A DNA stretch of 64,000 nt from Paludibacteraceae bacterium (lineage in GTDB: Bacteria; Bacteroidota; Bacteroidia; Bacteroidales; Paludibacteraceae), in NCBI GenBank assembly GCA_017503075.1, contig JAFVTU010000009.1:1-64000 (forward strand), given 5' to 3'. Made by a program: the position numbers and the translations under genes. Within the stretch, counting starts at the first letter, position 1; every line of letters starts with the position of its first letter. Shown here in pieces: positions 1 to 8,800 of the stretch. Below the pieces are notes generated by a model. It did no database searches. It saw nothing but the letters and a program-made list of their open reading frames with translations, and was not told the origin of the DNA.

Positions 1-158
1 TGAAACCTTGGAACCTTTTTACAGCGCAGCGTATATATTATATTAAGTACGCGGGTGCGTGCGCACTTGCACGCGTGAGTGAAGAGGTTTGAAGTATTGA
101 GCGGCCCTTTGCTCAACCTTTTCGAACTTTCGAACTCGGTTGGTTATTTTTTTCAAGC

Positions 159-190
159 CAAGGACCAACACATTGGAAGATTGGTCCTTG
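159..190 (-). other. Stem-loop just downstream of fusA
   Basis: A perfect 10-bp inverted repeat (159-168 with 181-190) encloses a 12-nt loop, 15 bp beyond the fusA stop codon. Read in the fusA direction it is followed by an A-run, not a U-run, so it does not look like an intrinsic terminator. It could be an mRNA processing or stability structure. The rest of 1-204 shows no gene. The operon usually continues into rpsJ, but that is not visible before the window edge. Confidence 0.4.
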
Positions 191-204
191 ACCCAAATTG
201 TTCA

Positions 205-2319
205 TTATACAAGATCTACACGACCACCGCACTCAGTCAAAACTGTCTTAGCGATAGTGCTAGATACTGCATCATAGTGAGAGAACTCCATGCTGCTGGT
301 TGCACGACCAGAAGTGATGGTACGCAATGCGGTTACATAACCGAACATCTCGCTCAATGGTACCTTAGCCTTGATAATACGCGCACCAGTACGAGCGGTA
401 TCCATACCCTCTACTTGACCACGACGTTTGTTCAAGTCGCCGATAACATCACCCATGCTCTCCTCTGGAGTTACAACCTCTACCTTCATGATTGGCTCCA
501 TCAATACTGGTTTCGCCTTAGCGCAAGCGCTCTTGAACGCCATTTGTGCGCAGATATCAAATGAAAGTTGGTCAGAGTCAACTGGGTGGAAGCTACCGTC
601 CACCAAAGTAACCTTCAAGGTATCCAATGGATAACCAGCCAAGATACCAGTCTTCATAGCGGTTGTGAAACCTTTCTCTACTGCTGGGATATACTCTTTT
701 GGCACGTTACCACCCTTAACCACGTCAACAAATTGCAAGCCACCTTCGAAGCCCTCGTCTGCTGGCTCAACGCGAACGATAATGTCAGCGTATTTACCAC
801 GACCACCTGATTGCTTCTTGTAGGTCTCGCGCAACTCTACTGGAGCAGAGATTGCCTCGCGGTATGCTACTTGAGGACGACCTTGGTTACACTCTACCTT
901 AAACTCACGTTTCAAACGGTCGATAATAATCTCCAAGTGAAGCTCACCCATACCAGAGATCACAGTTTGACCTGTTTGCTCGTCAGTCTTAACAGTAAAG
1001 GTTGGATCCTCTTCAGCCAATTTTGCCAAACCTACGCCGAGTTTGTCGAGGTCAGCTTGACTCTTTGGCTCTACTGAGATACCAATCACAGGTGCTGGGA
1101 ACTCGATAGACTCCAATACGATTGGCTTGTCCTCAGAGCACAATGTGTCACCTGTACGAATATCTTTGAAACCTACACCTGCACCAATATCACCAGCTGC
1201 GATTGTCTCTACTGGGTTTTGGTGGTTAGAGTGCATTTGGAAGATACGAGAGATACGCTCGCGCTTACCAGAACGAGGGTTGAATACATATGAACCTGCA
1301 TCCAACTTACCGCTATACACGCGGAAGAAGCACAAACGACCTACATATGGGTCAGTAGCGATCTTAAATGCCAAAGCACAAAGAGCATCATCCTCTTTTG
1401 GCTCGCGCGTGATCGCGTCACCCGTGCGTGGGTCCGTACCGTCTATAATAGGGGTATCCATTGGACTTGGCAAATATGCACAAACTGCGTCCAACATAGT
1501 TTGCACACCTTTGTTCTTAAATGAAGAACCACAAACCATTGGGAACATTTGCATGCTCAAGCAACCTTTGCGGATTGCAGCACGAATCTCATCCTCGGTA
1601 ATGGTTGAAGGATCATCAAAGTATTTCTCCATCAACGCATCATCAAACTCAGAGATAGTCTCCAACATTTTGTCGCGCCACTCCTCTGCCTCTGCTACGA
1701 GGTTTGCAGGAATATCCTCAACGCTGTAGTCAGAACCCATAGTCTCATCATTCCAGACGCATGCCTTCATAGTCACAAGGTCAACAACGCCCTTGAATGT
1801 CTCCTCAGCACCGATAGGAATTTGGATTGGACATGGGTTTGCACCAAGCACTTCTTTGATTTGAGTTACTACGTCAAAGAAGTTTGCACCACTACGGTCC
1901 ATCTTGTTTACGTAGCAAATACGAGGTACATTGTATTTATCAGCTTGACGCCATACAGTCTCTGATTGTGGTTGCACACCACCTACTGCACAGAACGCAG
2001 CCACAGCACCATCCAAGATACGGAGCGAGCGCTCTACCTCTACAGTAAAGTCCACGTGGCCCGGGGTGTCAATCAAGTTGATTTTGTATTTGTCACCTTT
2101 GTAGTTCCAAAAGGTAGTGGTAGCAGCAGAGGTAATCGTAATACCACGCTCTTGCTCTTGCTCCATCCAGTCCATAGTTGCTGCACCATCGTGCACCTCA
2201 CCAATCTTGTGAGTCAAACCGGTGTAGAACAAAATACGCTCAGAGGTAGTTGTTTTACCAGCATCAATGTGAGCCATGATACCGATATTCCTGTTTAATT
2301 TCAAATCGTGTTTAGCCAT
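205..2319 (-). CDS. fusA: Translation elongation factor G
   Basis: EF-G is the ribosome translocase: it hydrolyses GTP to move tRNA and mRNA after peptide bond formation, and acts with RRF in recycling. The 704-residue length is normal for a full EF-G. GTPase motifs are visible: AHIDAGKT (residues 16-23), DTPGHVD (84-90) and NKMD (138-141). Domains II to V follow, ending in the usual EF-G C-terminal fold. It is the third gene of the str operon, 19 bp after rpsG on the same strand, and is presumably transcribed from the promoter upstream of rpsL. The start ATG fits the family N-terminus. Nothing is odd in the protein. Confidence 0.98.
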   Translation of the reverse strand: MAKHDLKLNRNIGIMAHIDAGKTTTSERILFYTGLTHKIGEVHDGAATMDWMEQEQERGITITSAATTTFWNYKGDKYKINLIDTPGHVDFTVEVERSLRILDGAVAAFCAVGGVQPQSETVWRQADKYNVPRICYVNKMDRSGANFFDVVTQIKEVLGANPCPIQIPIGAEETFKGVVDLVTMKACVWNDETMGSDYSVEDIPANLVAEAEEWRDKMLETISEFDDALMEKYFDDPSTITEDEIRAAIRKGCLSMQMFPMVCGSSFKNKGVQTMLDAVCAYLPSPMDTPIIDGTDPRTGDAITREPKEDDALCALAFKIATDPYVGRLCFFRVYSGKLDAGSYVFNPRSGKRERISRIFQMHSNHQNPVETIAAGDIGAGVGFKDIRTGDTLCSEDKPIVLESIEFPAPVIGISVEPKSQADLDKLGVGLAKLAEEDPTFTVKTDEQTGQTVISGMGELHLEIIIDRLKREFKVECNQGRPQVAYREAISAPVELRETYKKQSGGRGKYADIIVRVEPADEGFEGGLQFVDVVKGGNVPKEYIPAVEKGFTTAMKTGILAGYPLDTLKVTLVDGSFHPVDSDQLSFDICAQMAFKSACAKAKPVLMEPIMKVEVVTPEESMGDVIGDLNKRRGQVEGMDTARTGARIIKAKVPLSEMFGYVTALRTITSGRATSSMEFSHYDAVSSTIAKTVLTECGGRVDLV

Positions 2320-2338
2320 CTTCTTGTCTAATTAGCGA

Positions 2339-2812
2339 TTAAAAACGGAAGTGTGCAAATGCACGGTTTGCCTCTGCCATGCGGTGCATATCTTCTTTAC
2401 GTTTGAACGCACCACCTTGGTTGTTAAATGCATCCATGATCTCTGCTGCAAGTTTCTCAGCCATAGAGTGGCCACCACGCTTGCGAGCGAAGAGGATCAT
2501 ATTCTTCATTGAAATCGACTCCTTGCGGTCAGCACGAATCTCAGTTGGCACTTGGAATGTTGCACCACCGATACGTTTTGACTTAACCTCTACCAAAGGA
2601 GTGATGTTGCTAAGAGCTTGTTTCCAGATCTCGAGTGGAGTTTGCTCACCCTTCATCTTGTTACCAACAGTCTCTAAAGCGGTGTAGAATACGCTGTATG
2701 CGGTATTCTTCTTACCATCGAGCATAAGGTGGTTCACAAATTTTGCCACCATTACCTCACCGAACACTGGATCTGGGAGGATTACTCGTTTTTTTGGTTT
2801 TGCTTTTCTCAT
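2339..2812 (-). CDS. rpsG: 30S ribosomal protein S7
   Basis: S7 is a primary assembly protein of the 30S head; it binds the 3' domain of 16S rRNA near the tRNA exit site. The 157-residue protein starts MRKAKPKKR, has the expected basic N-terminus and the [10 protein letters not shown] segment, and ends [12 protein letters not shown] as in bacterial S7. It lies between rpsL and fusA in the classical str order. It is separated from rpsL by 210 bp of repeat-rich spacer, which is long for this operon. Confidence 0.98.
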   Translation of the reverse strand: MRKAKPKKRVILPDPVFGEVMVAKFVNHLMLDGKKNTAYSVFYTALETVGNKMKGEQTPLEIWKQALSNITPLVEVKSKRIGGATFQVPTEIRADRKESISMKNMILFARKRGGHSMAEKLAAEIMDAFNNQGGAFKRKEDMHRMAEANRAFAHFRF

Positions 2813-2861
2813 TGTTTTGTTTTTGTTTTTTTTGTTGATTGTCTTAACTTCAGTAGATTTC

Positions 2862-2939
2862 TTCAGTTTTCAGGCTTCAGTTTTCACCCTTCAGTTTCAA
2901 GTTTTCACCTTTCAGTTTTCAGATTTCAGTTTTTCACCC
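2862..2939. repeat. Degenerate ~14-bp tandem repeat in the rpsG-rpsL spacer
   Basis: Five imperfect units begin with TTCAGTTT: 2862-2875, 2876-2889, 2890-2910, 2911-2924 and 2925-2939. They alternate AGTTTTCAGG-like and AGTTTTCACC-like ends. The same words, reverse-complemented, occur in the spacers near 35886-35906 and 39237-39264. The array lies inside a ribosomal-protein operon and is presumably transcribed. No gene is seen in this spacer. Confidence 0.8.
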
Positions 2940-3022
2940 TTACTCCATCTACTTACTCAACCGATCAACCCATTAATAATCTGTCCCATCGTATGGAACT
3001 TTTAGTTAGTTTTTGTTAGGAA

Positions 3023-3403
3023 TTACTTCTTAGCTTTAGGACGCTTTGCGCCATATTTGCTTCGACGTTGCAAGCGGTTTGCTACACCAGCGGTATCCAA
3101 TGTACCACGAACAATGTGGTAACGTACACCTGGGAGGTCTTTCACACGACCACCGCGCACCATAACGATGCTGTGCTCTTGCAAGTTGTGACCCTCACCT
3201 GGGATGTAAGCGTTCACCTCCTTTTGGTTTGTCAAGCGAACACGTGCTACCTTACGCATAGCAGAGTTTGGCTTCTTAGGAGTTGTTGTGTAAACGCGTA
3301 CACATACGCCACGACGTTGTGGGCAGCTGTCCAATGCTGGACTCTTGCTCTTGTCGATAAGTTCTGCTCTTCCTTTTCTAACTAATTGTTGAATTGTAGG
3401 CAT
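3023..3403 (-). CDS. rpsL: 30S ribosomal protein S12
   Basis: S12 sits at the decoding centre of the 30S subunit and affects accuracy and streptomycin response. The 126-residue protein starts [12 protein letters not shown] and contains the conserved [19 protein letters not shown] segment and the [10 protein letters not shown] loop, both diagnostic for S12. The residue at the classical streptomycin-resistance site is the ordinary lysine (PKKPNS). It is the first gene of the str operon and has a strong upstream promoter (3501-3532). Confidence 0.98.
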   Translation of the reverse strand: MPTIQQLVRKGRAELIDKSKSPALDSCPQRRGVCVRVYTTTPKKPNSAMRKVARVRLTNQKEVNAYIPGEGHNLQEHSIVMVRGGRVKDLPGVRYHIVRGTLDTAGVANRLQRRSKYGAKRPKAKK

Positions 3404-3500
3404 TGTAACTTTTAATTTTGGTTAATAATTATTGTTTGTTAATTGTTGTTTTCACACTCTCTCGCATTATGCTCGCGTACACGCGCCGCGAAAAAGCATG

Positions 3501-3532
3501 CAAAGGTACTACTTTTTTCTGACTTGACCAAA
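3501..3532 (-). promoter_or_regulatory. Bacteroidetes-type promoter for rpsL-rpsG-fusA
   Basis: On the minus strand, TTTG (3529-3532) is followed by 20 nt and TACCTTTG (3501-3508), matching the -33/-7 consensus of Bacteroidetes primary sigma factors. It lies about 100 bp upstream of the rpsL start and points toward it. Confidence 0.85.
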
Positions 3533-4078
3533 TATTCGACGGAAAAAGTGTCATTTTTCTGCAAAAATCGTTAAATTTTCTTTACTTTTTTCATTTTGTC
3601 ACTTCGACTTTACAAAATTTACCCAATTTACGGTAAAAAATCCGCCTATTTCTACCATCTTCCTCTCGCGCATAACACCATAATAAAACAAACACTTACA
3701 AATCTTTTCAACAATGTCAAAAATCCTACTCAAAACTTGCAAAATAAGCTAAATATTTTCGTTATTTATTTTTCACAATCTAACACCAAAATACCGCCAC
3801 TTTTGTATCCACAAAACTACCATATGTTACGCACTATTCACGCACAATAAACGCACAATAAGCGCACTATTATGAACCCATCTAGACGATTGAATAAAGC
3901 GGAAAGAATCTTTTCCACAGACCACCGCTATCCGCCCACTATAATCCCCCTCAAACAGCAGCAAAAAGAGCGCACAATATACACTCAAGAGCTAAAAAAA
4001 CACCTGTACAAAATCTCCACAAATAACTCATAATCAATCATTATTCCGCACAAAAACATGTACATTTGCCCTATACAC
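3533..4078. other. Long AT-rich intergenic region between divergent units
   Basis: No convincing gene lies here. It holds a four-unit 11-bp array (3829-3872) and TGTACA palindromes at 4005-4010 and 4059-4064. There is also a 53-codon open frame (3872-4033) without recognisable features, which starts exactly at the end of the array. The rest is low-complexity AT-rich sequence between two divergent promoters. Confidence 0.6.
3829..3872. repeat. 11-bp tandem repeat, four units
   Basis: The units are ACGCACTATTC, ACGCACAATAA, ACGCACAATAA and GCGCACTATTA, in exact 11-bp register. They lie about 230 bp upstream of the promoter of the TPR/HTH gene. A related word, GCGCACAATAT, recurs once near 3970. 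The sequence is unrelated to the other 11-bp arrays in the window; only the period is shared. Confidence 0.9.
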
Positions 4079-4109
4079 TTGCTCATATAAAAATTTTTCC
4101 CTACCTTTG
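4079..4109 (+). promoter_or_regulatory. Promoter of the TPR/HTH regulator gene
   Basis: TTG (4079-4081), 20 nt and TACCTTTG (4102-4109) match the -33/-7 pattern. The expected transcription start lies a few bases downstream. This excludes the in-frame TTG at 4107 as a start codon and supports the ATG at 4140. Confidence 0.85.
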
Positions 4110-4139
4110 CAAACGAAATCCAAATCAATACCGCTTATT

Positions 4140-5552
4140 ATGCAACCTGTTCGTCATCTTACATATTTACTCCTCAGCTTGCTCTTCATTTCGTGCAACT
4201 ACACCACTCGCTGGCAAGAAGCGCATGCCACCATCGCCATCGCAGATAGTTTAGATCAAAACCAACATACCCTCTACGATGACACTGCGGCACTACAGCT
4301 AGCCATCCATACACTAGATAACCCTTTCGGCAAACTCTTTGCACACAACCAACTCGGCAAAGCCCACTACTACATCGGGCGCCATCTCAGTCTTGACAAC
4401 CAAATCACCCAAGCCGCAGCGCACTATATCGCTGCCGACCGCGCGCAGATAGATGACCCTATCTATCGTGGACGTATCAACTCCTGCATAGCGCATATAG
4501 CCAAACAAAACGAGAGCGACACCCTCGCCCTCACCTTCTTCATCCGTGCCAACTGCGCCTTCCACGAAAGTGGCAAAGATTGGTACTACGCACATACCCT
4601 ATTGGATGTCAGCGAGTTCCACACCTACCTCCACCACTTCGCAGAGGCAGACAGCATACTCCATCTCGCTGCCTCCTACAACATAGACGACTACTACCTC
4701 GCGCGCTTCTACGAGACCAAAGGCCTCTATTTCTACGAGCGACTTCAATATGATTCTGCCCTCTACTATTTCCACCAAGCTTTAGACCTCTGGCAATACG
4801 AAGAAGACCGCCTCTATACCTATAAGAAACTCATGCAAGTCTATCTCGACATGGGCGATCAAGCATCGGCATTGCCTTACGCACAGATTATTGTGGAGCA
4901 TTCCGCTACGCCCAACGAACTGGTCAATGCATATTACTGCCTCATGCAGGATGCCAAAGCCAACAACGATATTGAACTGCTGAGCCGTTATGCCCACGCT
5001 CGCCAGGATGCCAACCGTCTGCTCAACGCACAGGTGGGCAAGTACCACGGCGCACTCACCCTGCTGAAAGAGCATCTGGCAAACCCTTATCCTTATCGCT
5101 GGGCATGGATTATGCTTCTATGCCTACTCGCTGCCTGCTTACTACTAATCATCGCTATCCTGCTGTACCGCCGACACGCTGCCCTTCGCTTGCAAGTGGC
5201 TCATCATCAGATAGATGACTTGTCTATTACTGCCCAACTATCCGACATCCGCGCCACCTATCCACTCCCTCGCAAACAATGGAACGACTACAACGAGCTA
5301 AAGAAAGACTTAGACCTCCAACTCCACGATTGGCTCTCTCAGTTAGAGACCTACCAACTATCCAACCGCGAGAATGTCTTTTGCACCTATATGCTCCTTT
5401 ATCCCAATGCCTCATTGGAAGAACTGGCAGATTGGATGCACTACTCCGCCACTGGCGTCAGCACCTTCAAACGCCGCATCGCACAGAAGATAGGCATTCC
5501 CACACGAGAACTGTATCATTTCCTATACGAGATGCTACAACGCGAAAAATAA
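4140..5552 (+). CDS. Membrane-spanning TPR protein with C-terminal HTH-like domain
   Basis: This 470-residue protein has a signal sequence with a lipobox-like LLFISC (Cys19). A tetratricopeptide-like helical region (about 40-310) is presumably periplasmic. One transmembrane helix follows (about 330-352, WAWIMLLCLLAACLLLI), then a basic coiled linker and a C-terminal HTH-like segment (about 410-470). That segment resembles the LuxR/GerE-like domain of Bacteroidetes one-component membrane regulators: LSNRENVFCTYMLL, then ELADWMHYSATGVSTFKRRI. The likely role, by inference, is sensing outside the inner membrane and binding DNA inside it. The adjacent LRR surface-protein gene is a natural candidate target. 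The start at 4140 is chosen because upstream codons lie in the promoter. DNA binding is not proven. Confidence 0.75.
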   Translation: MQPVRHLTYLLLSLLFISCNYTTRWQEAHATIAIADSLDQNQHTLYDDTAALQLAIHTLDNPFGKLFAHNQLGKAHYYIGRHLSLDNQITQAAAHYIAADRAQIDDPIYRGRINSCIAHIAKQNESDTLALTFFIRANCAFHESGKDWYYAHTLLDVSEFHTYLHHFAEADSILHLAASYNIDDYYLARFYETKGLYFYERLQYDSALYYFHQALDLWQYEEDRLYTYKKLMQVYLDMGDQASALPYAQIIVEHSATPNELVNAYYCLMQDAKANNDIELLSRYAHARQDANRLLNAQVGKYHGALTLLKEHLANPYPYRWAWIMLLCLLAACLLLIIAILLYRRHAALRLQVAHHQIDDLSITAQLSDIRATYPLPRKQWNDYNELKKDLDLQLHDWLSQLETYQLSNRENVFCTYMLLYPNASLEELADWMHYSATGVSTFKRRIAQKIGIPTRELYHFLYEMLQREK

Positions 5553-5629
5553 AAACTGTACATTTTTACCACAAATAATAGATAATCAACATAATACATT
5601 TTTACTAGCAGTACAAATGCCTTTACCTA

Positions 5630-5660
5630 TTGCATATATTGCCAAATTGTACTACCTTTG
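5630..5660 (+). promoter_or_regulatory. Promoter of the 1456-residue LRR protein gene
   Basis: TTG (5630-5632), 20 nt and TACCTTTG (5653-5660). The leader to the ATG at 5842 is about 175 nt and contains the 11-bp array 5734-5788. Upstream lie two copies of TACATTTTTAC (5559-5569 and 5595-5605) and TGTACA (5557-5562), possible operator half-sites. Confidence 0.8.
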
Positions 5661-5733
5661 CAAGAAAATTCAATTGCAACCCAAATAACTACAATATAAC
5701 TCACCGCCAATCCGCTATCTCTCCGCTGTCAAT

Positions 5734-5788
5734 TACGGTAGATATACGGTACATATACGATAGATATACGATAGATACACGATAGATA
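5734..5788. repeat. 11-bp tandem repeat, five units, in the leader of the LRR gene
   Basis: The units are TACGGTAGATA, TACGGTACATA, TACGATAGATA, TACGATAGATA and CACGATAGATA, in perfect 11-bp register. They lie between the promoter (5630-5660) and the start codon (5842), so they are probably transcribed in the 5' leader. Copy-number change would alter leader length without touching the protein. Confidence 0.95.
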
Positions 5789-5841
5789 ACTATAGGAACA
5801 CCATAAGAAACCCAAATGTATAACCTATAAATAATAGCGAT

Positions 5842-8800
5842 ATGAAAACGATCAACTCTTTCCGCAGCAAGCTCATTGCTCTCACCCTTGCCCTCATGGC
5901 AAGTGTGTCTTCCTTCGCATATAATTTTGGATCAGGCGGTTTATTCTTTAATATTATTGACTACGATAACTATCTGGCAGAAGTAACCTATCAAAAGGAA
6001 AGGAGTGAAGAAAACTATGATAATCTTACTCATGTCATTATACCCGATACGGTTTTGCGTGGACGCGTAAAATATGCTGTGGTAGGTGTAGGTAATATGG
6101 CTTTTTATAAATGCAAGACTTTGGAGTCTATTGTAATTCCCGATCATATTAAAAGTATCGGTACGAATGCATTTAGTGAGTGTAGCGCGTTGACTTCTGT
6201 TCAATTGCCTCGCACGATTACTTTCCTTAATACTTCACTATTTTCTAATTGCACATCTCTATGTTCATTTACCATACCAGATAATATTACTAGCATCTAT
6301 GGATCGGCATTTGAGAGTTGTAGCTCGCTTTCGGAGGTGAATATTCCATCTAGCGTAACAAGCATAGGAAAATATGCCTTTAGATATTGCAATTCGCTTA
6401 AATCCATCACAATACCTAATAGCGTAAAGAGTATTGATAGGGGAGCATTCTTTAAATGTAAGGGGTTAACAGACATAAAACTACCAGATAGCCTTTCTAC
6501 AATCTCCCAAGAAATGTTTTATGAATGTACTGCTCTTGAGTCTATTACCATCCCTGCAGGCGTGACGCATATAGGACATAATGCATTTTATTGGTGCTCA
6601 AAATTGAAAACCATGACTCTTCACAACAAAATTGAATATATTGACGAATGGGCTTTTAGTCAAACAGAGATTAGTACTTTTGTGCTGGCAATGAAGAATG
6701 CAGAAGAGGCATGTAATAATCGTGTGAATAAGATACTTCACAATATAGGACAACAGTATGCTACACGGAAGATAACGATTGCAGGAGAAAAAGTTAGAGA
6801 CTTGGTCGTTCCAAACATAGTTGATAGCATTAGCGATTATGCCTTTGCATATTCATATATTGCGAGTGTGGATATCCCCAATAATCTAAAGCGAATCAAT
6901 CCTACTGCTTTCTATAAATGTCCATCGTTGCAATCCGTACATTGGAATGCTCTTGATTTTGAGGAGGTGAGTAGTGCTGCAAATGCACCATTCAACAAAG
7001 TTGCTTCACAAATTCACACTTTTAAGTTTGGTCAAGATATAAAACATATTCCTGCGTACTTATGCTACGATATGAATAGGTTGGATAGTATTGAAATCCC
7101 TGCAGGTGTCAAATCTATTGGCAAGCATGCATTTGCTCATTGCTCACCAAGTGTTGTTATATGCCATGCGAGTCAAGTACCTAACATTGATGAAAGCGCA
7201 TTCTCGAAGGATTATGTATCTAATACTATACTGTATGTTCCTGCCGAATCCGTTGAAACTTATAAAGACTCCGAGCAATGGAACAAGTTTGCACATATTG
7301 TTGCTATCGGAGAAGAAATAAATGATACCGACTCCGATTGGGATTGGTGGCTTGTACATGACTTTGCGGTAGATAATTTTGGATACGCTATTATAGAGAA
7401 TGCAACTACACCTTCTGTTCAAATCATTGAAGCAGTAGGCAAAAGTGGGCATGTAGATATTCCAACGGAAGTAGTACACAACGACACATTGTACAAGGTT
7501 ACAGGTTTAGGAACAGGTATAGTGACCACTTTTAGATATTCTCCTGATTTGACTTCAGTTTTCATACCAAAAGAAATTCTTCTGGTGAACAATGCAGTAT
7601 TCGCTGATTGTCCAAATTTGGAATCCATCGTTGTGGAAGAAGGCAATGTTCACCAAGATAGCCGCGATAATTGCAATGCTGTTATTCGAAACTTATATGC
7701 AGACAGGTCGCCAGAGTTGGTCATTGGTTGTAAGAACACAACTATTCCAGATGGTGTTTTAAGTATTGGAAGTTATGCATTTAGAGGTTGTAAAGGTTTA
7801 CAAGAAATAGAAGTACCATCAAGTGTAACAACCATTTATCAAGATGCTTTCTACGATTGCATATCGTTGAAGTCAGTAGTATTAGGTGAGAATATAACAA
7901 GTATAAATGATTTAGCATTCTATAATTGTTATAATTTAGAAAAAGTCGTTTGTCTTGCTCTAACCCCTCCAAGTAAGGGTGCCTCTGCATTTAACAACAC
8001 CCCTATTACCGATCCCGATATAGAAGAAAGAGCACCTATCTATGTACCAGATGCTTCAGTAGAGATTTATAAACAAGCATGGAAAAATTATAATATACAA
8101 CCATTGAGTAGTATATCTTCCTACAAATCCCAATGGTGCGATACATGGAATATATTAGTAAAAACTGGCAGTGTACATCCACCAGTTGAAGAAACTTATT
8201 GCTATCAGTTGGCGCAAGACACTGTTATTGGTGATTATACCTATACTGCTGTTGTTAGCAAAGCTATCAACGATGCTCTTGATGCACCTCATTATGTGGC
8301 AGCAGTTCGATTTACTGATGATAGAAAAGTGTATGTCTATTACGATAACGCCGAATACTTATTGTATGATTTCAATGTCCAAGAAGGTGATGAGTTAGAA
8401 GTATTTGCTGGTATCAACAACTATACATCTGAAATCAAAACATATAAATGCACCGTAACAGGTGTTGAACAATACGCATGTGTAGGGTGCCCTGCGACTA
8501 TTACTTTGCAAGTACATAATCATCCTAATGATTTTAGAGAATTCTATCGTCAAACCCAATGGATAGAAGGTGTCGGTGATATTAACGGATTTCTTAATGG
8601 CATAAATCACTATGTAGAGATGGACGGTGGCGGTTCGGAATATTTGCTTTGTGCGCACAAAGGCGATGAATTAAAATACACAGGTCCTTTATACGAAGAA
8701 TATGGTTGTGGGGACAATGCAGAACAAACTCCCGAAGACCTCTTTCCAACACTCTGGGGCTTGCAACGAACAAGTTGCGATGAATGGTTTGATGGATGCG

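Noticed and set aside
3596..3850. An 84-codon plus-strand open frame upstream of rpsL
   Set aside because: Low-complexity AT-rich translation with no recognisable domain, and it runs into the 11-bp array.
3872..4033. A 53-codon open frame (MNPSRRLNKAERIFS start) in the rpsL-TPR/HTH spacer
   Set aside because: No family resemblance, no promoter or clear start signal, and the ATG lies at the end of an 11-bp repeat. Such a length is expected by chance in this AT-rich spacer.
4107..4139. TTG at 4107 as the start of the TPR/HTH gene
   Set aside because: It lies in the promoter -7 element (TACCTTTG). The ATG at 4140 gives a clean lipoprotein signal.
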